From: JBEKLJ01 sp050010255
GTDB taxonomy: Bacteria; Acidobacteriota; Terriglobia; Bryobacterales; Bryobacteraceae
Length of the DNA: 7,180 nucleotides
Direction of reading: 5' to 3'
Assembly (NCBI GenBank): GCA_050010255.1
Contig: JBEKLJ010000184.1
Coordinates: 1 to 7,180, forward strand
Shown here: positions 1 to 4,293 of the stretch, in pieces
Position numbering within the stretch: position 1 is the stretch's first letter
How the letters are laid out: each line of letters begins with the position of its first letter
Notes under the pieces: generated by a model
The model's input: only the letters and a program-made list of their open reading frames with translations
What the model was told of the DNA's origin: nothing
Databases searched by the model: none
Program-made: the position numbers and the translations under genes

Positions 1-9
1 CCTTCGGTT

Positions 10-960
10 ATGATACCGACTGTGAGCGCTAGTGGCACAGCTGGCGGTGGCACCACCGATACTCAGAAGGAGTGCGACTCCGCGGTCAGGGAACAGGAGA
101 AGCCTAAAGACGTCCTCCCGCTTCAACAGATTGGAGCATCCGGCTCTACGATTGAGACCGTCTCGAGATGCGCGTTGTTGGGATCTGCCGCCCTATACGG
201 CATCGGTCTTCTGATCGCCAATTTCAGTGCCCAACTCTACGGAAGGTATACACTCGGGCTCGTAGAGGCTCAGTACGTACTTGTCGGCATGCTCTGGATG
301 GCCCTGACGCTCCTCAGCTTTGCGCTTACACGCTCCGGGATGCGCTGGCTCAAAGCGCACGGCCCGTGGCGGGGACGGCTACCAAGATCCAACCTGAAGA
401 ACGCCCTATCGGTAACCGCTGCTTGGCTAGGGCTTTTGGGCGTCTACCTTCAAGTCGTCGCTTTCCTGGGCCTGGGTATTGACGCATATTGGTCGTGGGG
501 CCCTTGGCTCATACTCGCGATACTCGTCTTCACGAACCTAACCCTCGGGGCTCTGTTCCAAGAGACCTGGCAGGATATGAATCGCCGAAGCCAACCGGGT
601 GATAGCTTTATGGTTAAGCTCTGGAAGGCCGATTCAATACAGATCTCTAAGAGAATCCTCTATTTCTTCATCGCCTTGAGTCTCTATTCGGTGTTCCTGT
701 ATCCACATCTGTCGCCAGCTGTTGGTGGAGGAAAACTACATGAGGCGGAGATCATCATTCGGCAAGATAGGCGCTCATTGTTCGAAGGAATGCCTGAATT
801 CAGGCTGGACAAATCCGGCAGGTTGGGTCCCGTTGCCATTGTCGCAGAATCTGAGCAAGCCCTCATCGTTACCGGCATCGACACCTCGTGGTGGAAGCAC
901 AGCCGACGATCGCTGCACCTAAAGAAGGACCTCATCGACCTCGTAATATACATAAAGTAG
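10..960 (+). CDS. Orphan multi-pass membrane protein, start uncertain
   Basis: I do not recognise this 316-residue protein. A hydrophilic N-terminus (residues 1-50, rich in Gly, Thr, Glu and Lys) precedes about five hydrophobic stretches near residues 54-73, 88-106, 135-155, 163-183 and 215-231. A soluble C-terminal part (about 240-316, ending in a basic segment with WWKHSRR) follows, so it is probably an inner-membrane protein with a C-terminal domain outside the bilayer. No catalytic motif is visible. The ATG at 10 has no ribosome-binding site, and the frame is open to the left edge of the window, so the real start may lie outside it; GTG at 22 is also possible. The base composition is visibly less GC-rich than the GH3 gene on the right, consistent with accessory DNA. 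The next gene on this strand is more than 550 bases away, so it is not in an operon with it. Confidence 0.6.
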   Translation: MIPTVSASGTAGGGTTDTQKECDSAVREQEKPKDVLPLQQIGASGSTIETVSRCALLGSAALYGIGLLIANFSAQLYGRYTLGLVEAQYVLVGMLWMALTLLSFALTRSGMRWLKAHGPWRGRLPRSNLKNALSVTAAWLGLLGVYLQVVAFLGLGIDAYWSWGPWLILAILVFTNLTLGALFQETWQDMNRRSQPGDSFMVKLWKADSIQISKRILYFFIALSLYSVFLYPHLSPAVGGGKLHEAEIIIRQDRRSLFEGMPEFRLDKSGRLGPVAIVAESEQALIVTGIDTSWWKHSRRSLHLKKDLIDLVIYIK

Positions 961-971
961 TTTTGCTGGTC

Positions 972-994
972 GCCGAAGCCTCTGCTCATTCGGC
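972..994 (+). terminator. Weak hairpin just after the membrane-protein gene
   Basis: GCCGAA at 972-977 pairs perfectly with TTCGGC at 989-994 across an 11-base loop, 12 bases after the stop codon. There is no T-run after the stem, so an intrinsic terminator is only a guess; the position is the main argument. Confidence 0.22.
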
Positions 995-1231
995 ACCCGG
1001 TGGGAACGGCCGTGACCGGTATAGCAACCTCAGCCGCGGGCTCGCGCAGCGCACTCGCTGAAATCAAATCACTCTACACCGCCTCGCCCGCCCTTGTCCC
1101 CGGCGCACGGATCACCCTCACTACGCAGTCGCACCTTCCAAGTTGCGAACCTCATCCCAATGATCCTTTGGCCAACGCCGGGCCGTAACGGGAGATCTGT
1201 CCTGCAACCATCCCGCATTGCTGTCAAAACC

Positions 1232-1267
1232 CCCGTGGTATACACTCACATGTGGTACCGTGACGGG
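1232..1267 (+). repeat. Inverted repeat around a GTATAC box
   Basis: CCCGT GGTA (1232-1240) pairs with TACC (1256-1259) and ACGGG (1263-1267), leaving a 3-base bulge (GTG) and a loop that contains the palindrome CACATGTG (1247-1254). The left arm runs into TATACA (1239-1244), which could be a -10 box. The only -35-like hexamer, TTGCTG at 1218-1223, is 15 bases away, so the promoter reading is weak. It could equally be an operator or a structured leader. Confidence 0.3.
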
Positions 1268-1394
1268 TGAGGGGTTCACCGCCCCTCGACCCGTTGGGGT
1301 GGGTTGTACGAATCGACGCCGCCGGATTCGTGCGGACACACCTGCTGGCGCACGAGGGTGGAGGCGCTTGTAGAATGCCACGGAAGTGGTTACA

Positions 1395-1428
1395 TGGCAA
1401 GCACTTGCCACCGCGCCCCGCAGGTGGC
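1395..1428 (+). repeat. Overlapping palindrome and hairpin
   Basis: TGGCAAG (1395-1401) and CTTGCCA (1404-1410) form 7-base arms around a 2-base centre, like a regulator half-site pair. The right arm overlaps a second stem, GCCACC (1407-1412) with GGTGGC (1423-1428). The two stems share bases and so exclude each other, as in an operator or a two-state RNA. It lies about 30-55 bases before the attI-like site. Its function is unknown. Confidence 0.35.
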
Positions 1429-1450
1429 GGTTTCGTCTTAGGCGGACCGC

Positions 1451-1489
1451 GAGGAGGTCTATGCACGTCGGTCTAAACGTGAGTTAGGC
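1451..1489 (+). promoter_or_regulatory. attI-like integron core site with an 8-codon leader ORF
   Basis: The segment ends in GTTAGGC (1483-1489), which fits the integron core-site consensus GTTRRRY exactly. A Shine-Dalgarno GAGGAGG (1451-1457) precedes an 8-codon ORF, MHVGLNVS (1461-1487), whose last codons are CTA AAC GTG AGT TAG. Its TAG lies inside the core site. From memory, attI1 of class 1 integrons ends in CTA AAA CAA AGT TAG GC, where the stop of the leader ORF-11 also falls inside GTTAGGC; a 24-base comparison with recalled attI1 gives about 17 identities. A cassette-like gene with a good ribosome-binding site follows at 1516. Against an active site: no integrase gene is visible upstream on either strand, and the Shine-Dalgarno is only 3 bases from the ATG. 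It could instead be the last part of an attC site, or chance. Confidence 0.4.
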
Positions 1490-1515
1490 GTCAACACACG
1501 AGAGGAGGATCAGCC

Positions 1516-1737
1516 ATGGCGGGCATGCTTCAGATCATTACTTATCTACTGGCGTTCTACCTAGTGGTGAAGGGATGTGAGATTCTGCAAATCGCGCTCG
1601 CTTCCAATAGGGATGGGCGTGGAGGCATCATCTTGTTTGGCGTGATAGTGTTGGTCGCCTGCGTCGTGGCGGCCTTCGGCTTCGCTGTCATGCAAGACAA
1701 TCAGGCGGTGTCTTTGGGCCAATCGATGAATCGATAG
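1516..1737 (+). CDS. Small two-helix membrane protein, cassette-like
   Basis: This is a 73-residue protein with two hydrophobic segments (about residues 4-28 and 37-58) joined by a polar loop SNRDGRGG and ending in a short polar tail. Nothing suggests an enzyme; it is probably a small inner-membrane protein of unknown role. The start at 1516 is supported by GGAGG at 1504-1508 with a 7-base gap; the internal ATG at 1525 would be too far from it. The gene sits 27 bases after the attI-like GTTAGGC and ends 6 bases before an attC-like hairpin, which is the layout of a single-gene integron cassette. I have an impression that similar short MLQI..LLAFYLVVKG proteins occur in environmental cassette arrays, but that is recollection and not a search result. 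Confidence 0.7.
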   Translation: MAGMLQIITYLLAFYLVVKGCEILQIALASNRDGRGGIILFGVIVLVACVVAAFGFAVMQDNQAVSLGQSMNR

Positions 1738-1743
1738 GGCGCA

Positions 1744-1806
1744 TGCGTAGCAACCGGTTGCAGCGGACGGCTCTGTGCGCTGCCGCTGAACCGGGGCGTG
1801 AGAACT
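1744..1806 (+). mobile_element. attC-like integron recombination site with degenerate R boxes
   Basis: CCGGTT-G-CAGCGG (1754-1766) pairs with CCGCTG-AACCGG (1783-1794): twelve base pairs with exactly one extra base, G1760, on the left arm. A folded stem with an extrahelical base in L'' is the hallmark by which integron integrases recognise attC. The GCAGCGGAC...CCGCTGA core also matches common environmental attC sites as I remember them. The length, the position directly after one gene's stop, and the start of the next frame at 1811 also fit. The outer boxes are poor: the R' position reads GTGAGAA instead of GTTRRRY, and R'' (near GCGTAGC, 1744-1750) is not complementary to it. The site may therefore be decayed, or may be an unrelated hairpin. 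Confidence 0.5.
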
Positions 1807-1810
1807 TGAA

Positions 1811-1945
1811 ATGTACGAGCTATTCTTTGAGCCGTGGATTGGGCATAAGTACGAAGCCAATAGGGAACGGCTGCTCATACTAGGCGAGTCCCACTATGGC
1901 CTACCTTCTACGCCGGGCAATCACACAATAGCGCTGACCCATTTT
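1811..1945 (+). pseudogene. Truncated gene with LLILGESHYG motif, cut by repeat A
   Basis: The frame opens with ATG at 1811, five bases after the attC-like hairpin segment, as expected of a cassette gene. It encodes MYELFFEPWIGHKY..., then LLILGESHYG at about residues 21-30, which reads as a genuine conserved strand-and-loop motif; I associate it with uncharacterised proteins of roughly 200 residues, but cannot name the family with certainty. From about residue 46 the frame runs into repeat copy A (starting at 1946) and only ends at a chance TGA inside the repeat end (2051-2053). The second part (FLPAGRQLRLAEA...) is therefore translated repeat and not gene. I read this as a 5' gene remnant whose 3' part was lost when the repeat arrived or by deletion. 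The start has only weak ribosome-binding potential. Confidence 0.5.
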
Positions 1946-2051
1946 GGCTTCCTTCCGGCAGGGCGACAACTCCGCCTTGCGGAGGCGAAGACGGCTCCCG
2001 GAGGAAAGAATGCAACTCGCCGGATCCAGGCATGGCGGCTAGGTGTATACT
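1946..2051 (+). repeat. Structured repeat, copy A
   Basis: This copy aligns in the same orientation with copy B at 2942-3043. Both share GGCTTC, then TTCCGGCAGGGCGA, then CTTGCGG, then CCCGGAGG. The last 40 bases (2011-2050) match 3003-3042 at 31 of 40 positions without a gap and end in GTGTATAC. Copy A has about 11 extra bases in its middle. It folds well: CTTCCTTCCGG (1948-1958) pairs with CCGGAGGAAAG (1998-2008) with two non-Watson-Crick positions, enclosing a perfect CTCCGC/GCGGAG hairpin (1970-1984). The right end holds TATACT (2046-2051), a good -10 hexamer, but no -35 is visible at the right distance. The copy ends 56 bases before the secreted-protein gene at 2108. It could be a mobile intergenic repeat, an RNA element, or a carried promoter. 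Confidence 0.7.
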
Positions 2052-2107
2052 GACCACAACACGGGAGTCCAAAATGGGAATTCCGGTTTACGTCAAGGAG
2101 GCATTTC

Positions 2108-2719
2108 ATGAGGCTAGCTATTCCCACAGTGGTCGTCGCATTGTTGGTCATTCCGGCTCTGGCTTGGGCTCAGCAAACACCAAAGGCCTGCTTCAGTATC
2201 GTGATGGACCTTCAGATGCGCCAGGCTAGTGATGCGAGCATCAACGAGACCCATCACGTCGAGATCGCTTACCGGCCGGGGATGATCGGCGACAAGGAAG
2301 GCATCTACACGTCGTTGACGCCGACGGATTGCAATTTCGCGGCAATGCGTCCTGGCGAAATTCGCCGGTTCGCCATGTACTCAATTCACGGATCGGCAAC
2401 CGGGCGACAGGGCAGCGTCGCCGTGAACGCCCGCATCGATGACCCCGGCAGGGACAGCGGCTATATACGGGCGGAACTCACGCGCAAGGCGAGCGGCGCA
2501 ACCCTCTCGTTCAGAATCCGCGCCGTCCCTCCTGGAAACGCAGAGGAGTACATCGGCGTGTGCGCGGCACAGGGGTGGGAGCCATCTCCGCCCCAGTTCG
2601 ACCTGACCAACGACGAACTTGCGCATGTTAGCACGGTTCACAAGACGCTGTCGCTTCGTATGCCCAATGGAGAGAACGGCTGCACCGGCACAGGCACGGC
2701 CCTGTTGAACGGCCATTAG
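2108..2719 (+). CDS. Secreted four-cysteine protein of unknown function
   Basis: The 203-residue protein begins with a clear signal peptide: MRLAIP, a hydrophobic core VVVALLVIPALA, and a likely cleavage after Ala-Trp-Ala at residue 21. The mature part has four cysteines (28, 75, 152, 192), enough for two disulphides, which fits an exported, folded protein. It looks beta-rich, with alternating polar and apolar residues around 85-140. No catalytic motif or known family was recognised. The start is well supported by AAGGAGG at 2095-2101 with a 6-base gap. Repeat copy A lies directly upstream and may supply its promoter or leader. A candidate promoter starts a few bases after its stop codon, so it is probably transcribed alone. 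Confidence 0.75.
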   Translation: MRLAIPTVVVALLVIPALAWAQQTPKACFSIVMDLQMRQASDASINETHHVEIAYRPGMIGDKEGIYTSLTPTDCNFAAMRPGEIRRFAMYSIHGSATGRQGSVAVNARIDDPGRDSGYIRAELTRKASGATLSFRIRAVPPGNAEEYIGVCAAQGWEPSPPQFDLTNDELAHVSTVHKTLSLRMPNGENGCTGTGTALLNGH

Positions 2720-2941
2720 AAAGTTGCCGCCGACCCAATCCCCTATATATACACTTTCCTTCTGTTGCTCTTGGCGGAAGGGCATCTCACGCGGCGGCTG
2801 TTCGGAGCGATGGTAGGAAGGATCGCCGCCTTGCCGGTGGCGACGGGGTAGACGGAAGCGGTAGGTGCAGCGAAACCAGACGACCAGGCAGTGAGAGTAG
2901 GAGAGGCGCCCATGGAATGCAGTGAAAACACACGGCTTCCC
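2720..2941. other. Gene-free stretch between the secreted-protein gene and repeat B
   Basis: Apart from the candidate promoter at 2724-2753 I see no feature with support. Frames on the minus strand run through this stretch into repeat B and into the end of the 2108-2719 gene, but they lack a ribosome-binding site and differ in composition from end to end, so I do not call them. Confidence 0.5.
2724..2753 (+). promoter_or_regulatory. Candidate sigma70-type promoter
   Basis: TTGCCG (2724-2729, four of six positions of TTGACA) is followed 16 bases later by TATATA (2746-2751), or 18 bases later by TATACA (2748-2753). It points rightwards, immediately after the secreted-protein gene, but the next recognised gene starts more than 400 bases away. 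If real, it would transcribe the gene-free stretch and repeat copy B before reaching that gene. Confidence 0.3.
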
Positions 2942-3043
2942 GGCTTCTGGTTTTTCCGGCAGGGCGAAAACTGCTGCTTGCGGGGTGCCCGGAGGGAAGA
3001 ACTGCGACTCGGAGGATGGAGGAACGGCGGCTGCGTGTATACA
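2942..3043 (+). repeat. Structured repeat, copy B
   Basis: This is the second copy of the family described at 1946-2051, in the same orientation. The outer stem survives in changed form: TTCCGG on the left and CCGGAGGGAAG on the right, extended by G-U pairs. The inner stem is CTGC/GCGG in place of CTCCGC/GCGGAG. The right end, TATACA (3038-3043), sits in the loop of a further hairpin, CTGCGT (3031-3036) with ACGCAG (3045-3050). The copy lies 121 bases before the secreted-protein start at 3165. Confidence 0.7.
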
Positions 3044-3164
3044 AACGCAGAGCCAGAAGTTCAAAGAGTAGATTCCGATTTACACCAAAACTGCGGAAGA
3101 GCCCAATTCAGAGTAACGAAATCACCGACGTTGAGTTTGTGCTAACATAAGCATGAGGTGTCCG

Positions 3165-3569
3165 ATGCGAAAGCTTTACGCAATCTGTTTGACGTTCGCG
3201 CTGCTCTGTACTGTCGCGTATGCAGCCAAGAAGTACCCAATGACTGCAGCGTCTATCGTTCCCGGCGCTCGGGCCGAGGTTGCGATCAGCAAGGACGAGA
3301 ACGGCAACACGAGACTGAAGATGAGAGTTCAGCATCTCGCCAATCTTGAAAATCTGACGCCACGCGCATCCGCGTATGTTGTTTGGCTGCAGGAACGGGG
3401 CGGAAACTCTGCGAATCAGGGCCAACTGAAAATGGATAAGAACCTAAGGGCGACCTTCGAAACCGTCACTCCGTTGAAGAGTTTCGATGTGTTTGTTACC
3501 GCCGAGCAGGATTTTAGAGCAATAGCTCCAAGCGGTCCGGAAGTCCTGAAGGCGACTATTCAACCGTAA
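3165..3569 (+). CDS. Small exported protein, RskA C-terminal-like YVVWLQ domain
   Basis: The 134-residue protein has a signal peptide (MRKLYAICLTFALLCTVAYA, probable cleavage near Ala20-Ala21) and a single beta-type domain. The segment YVVWLQERGG (71-80), the GQLKMDKNLRATFETV stretch (86-101) and SFDVFVTAEQ (106-115) follow the strand pattern of the extracytoplasmic domain of anti-sigma-K factors (a Y-x-x-W-L strand, then G-x-L, then F-x-V-T-x-E). Here the domain stands alone without the zinc-binding or transmembrane part, so it is not an anti-sigma factor as such. I recall stand-alone versions from Acidobacteriota; their role is unknown. I chose ATG 3165 over ATG 3153 because GAGGTG (3155-3160) is well spaced for 3165, nothing precedes 3153, and the signal peptide begins properly at MRK. 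Repeat copy B lies upstream. Confidence 0.75.
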   Translation: MRKLYAICLTFALLCTVAYAAKKYPMTAASIVPGARAEVAISKDENGNTRLKMRVQHLANLENLTPRASAYVVWLQERGGNSANQGQLKMDKNLRATFETVTPLKSFDVFVTAEQDFRAIAPSGPEVLKATIQP

Positions 3570-3572
3570 GAG

Positions 3573-3695
3573 ATGCAGCGTATGAGGCGTGACCTGCTGG
3601 CGGATGCCATGCACGGCAAACGGCTTGGACTCTTTTCTGTGGAGAAGGACGAATCGATCGAGAAGGCCGTCGACGATTACTGCTGGGGGGCGTGA
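3573..3695 (+). CDS. Possible 40-codon ORF or gene remnant
   Basis: An ATG three bases after the preceding stop codon opens a 40-codon frame ending at TGA 3693-3695. The product is charged and soluble (MQRMRRDLLADAMHGKRL..., ending AVDDYCWGA), and the third codon positions are mostly G or C, like coding DNA of this region. It resembles the end of a longer soluble protein. There is no clear ribosome-binding site, so expression would rely on coupling to the gene before it. I do not recognise it. It could be a translationally coupled small gene, the tail of a deleted gene, or chance. Confidence 0.3.
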   Translation: MQRMRRDLLADAMHGKRLGLFSVEKDESIEKAVDDYCWGA

Positions 3696-3702
3696 GGCTG
3701 AT

Positions 3703-3720
3703 AGCTGATGGCTGTCAGCT
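3703..3720. terminator. Hairpin between convergent genes
   Basis: AGCTGA (3703-3708) pairs with TCAGCT (3715-3720) around a 6-base loop, in the short gap where + strand and - strand genes meet. There is no T-run on either side, so its role as a bidirectional terminator rests on position only. Confidence 0.25.
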
Positions 3721-3757
3721 CGCGCGCGCAAGTGCCGCCGGCTCTCGGCTCGGGCGC

Positions 3758-4198
3758 TCAACACCCGCACCGCGGAGCAGGCTGCGCCACGCGCGGGGGC
3801 CGCTTGCCCCTGCCCGGCACGATCCGATGACCTTCCGCGCGCAGCCTTTCCGCCTGCTGCTCGGCGCCGCCCGGGAACTTCGGATTCAACGACCCGTCGT
3901 CCTTCACCACGCGCCAGTACGGCGTAATCTTCGTCTTGCCCGCGCGCGCCTCCTCCTCGGCGGCCTCGGCCGCGATCCGTACGAAGAGGCCCGTCACCAA
4001 CGGACAGGTCACGTCCGCCGAGTACTTCCCGGCCAGAGCCTCGCGGATCCGAGGAACCGTCGTCAGGCTGCCCTTCCGGACCGCGCGAATGAGCGCCTCT
4101 ACATCGCGCGGGCTTGGCAGGAGCATAGTGCCGGTCCCGAACCGTTTCCGCATGTGGGGCGGAATTGGCACCAGCTTCGGCAGGTTCGGATTGTTCAT
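3758..4198 (-). CDS. MGMT/Ada-like DNA-binding protein without the acceptor cysteine
   Basis: This 146-residue protein has the C-terminal fold of O6-alkylguanine-DNA alkyltransferases. A helix-turn-helix region (about residues 45-85, with TVPRIREAL and CPLVTGLFVRIAAEAA) is followed by PYWRVVKDDGSLNPKFPGG (93-111) and LRAEGHRI (119-126). In true MGMT the active-site motif is PCHRV; here it reads PYWRV (93-97), so both the alkyl-accepting Cys and its His partner are replaced. By analogy with alkyltransferase-like (ATL) proteins it would bind DNA, perhaps lesions, without repairing them itself. The start at 4198 is chosen because GGGAG precedes it closely and a good promoter (4237-4265) lies inside the longer frame, which opens at 4249 and is therefore not the start. 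The C-terminus (PAPRCGC) is poorly conserved-looking. It follows the GH3 gene on the same strand but has its own promoter. Confidence 0.85.
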   Translation of the reverse strand: MNNPNLPKLVPIPPHMRKRFGTGTMLLPSPRDVEALIRAVRKGSLTTVPRIREALAGKYSADVTCPLVTGLFVRIAAEAAEEEARAGKTKITPYWRVVKDDGSLNPKFPGGAEQQAERLRAEGHRIVPGRGKRPPRVAQPAPRCGC

Positions 4199-4236
4199 CT
4201 TCTCCCGCCAGCTTCTCCGCGAGTACATAGCCGACC

Positions 4237-4265
4237 AGTATACGCGCACGGGCGTCCGGTTTCAG
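4237..4265 (-). promoter_or_regulatory. Sigma70-type promoter of the MGMT-like gene
   Basis: Read on the minus strand, CTGAAA (4265-4260, four of six positions of TTGACA) is followed after exactly 17 bases by TATACT (4242-4237, five of six positions of TATAAT). Transcription would start near 4231 and give a leader of about 33 bases before the ATG at 4198. It lies in the gap after the GH3 stop codon and supports separate transcription of the MGMT-like gene. Confidence 0.55.
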
Positions 4266-4293
4266 TCGTACGCCTTGGGTGCACCCTTGCAGG

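Larger units (their letters stand above)
961..1450. other. Gene-free, hairpin-rich stretch
   Basis: No reading frame here looks coding. The short frames on both strands have no ribosome-binding site and no recognisable motif. I looked on the minus strand for a tyrosine recombinase (integrase) or its remnant, because the site at 1451-1489 looks integron-like, and saw none. The stretch holds several inverted repeats (972-994, 1047-1060, 1232-1267, 1395-1428), listed separately where they are notable. Confidence 0.6.

Noticed and set aside
1000..1188. 62-codon GTG-started frame in the gene-free stretch
   Set aside because: No ribosome-binding site, no motif, and low-complexity composition; taken as chance.
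1946..3043. Repeat copies as c-di-GMP or cobalamin riboswitches
   Set aside because: The GGGCGAAAAC and CCGGAGGGAAG segments looked faintly similar, but the conserved core bases and helix order of those classes are absent.
1946..3043. Repeat copies as a CRISPR array or as attC sites
   Set aside because: There are only two imperfect copies about a kilobase apart with no spacer pattern, and neither shows a single-bulge stem bounded by RYYYAAC and GTTRRRY.
2381..3064. Long open frame on the - strand
   Set aside because: It overlaps the end of the well-supported gene at 2108-2719, crosses the gene-free stretch and repeat B, lacks a ribosome-binding site, and its PPGTPQAAVFALPEKP segment is only translated repeat.
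3016..3150. 44-codon basic ORF (MEERRLRVYKRR...) starting inside repeat B, ending just before the YVVWLQ gene
   Set aside because: The only Shine-Dalgarno-like bases touch the ATG, the first codons are repeat sequence, and the product is low in information. A leader peptide is conceivable but not supported.
3153..3164. Upstream ATG as start of the YVVWLQ gene
   Set aside because: It has no ribosome-binding site and would add MRCP in front of a signal peptide that begins normally at ATG 3165, which has GAGGTG at good spacing.
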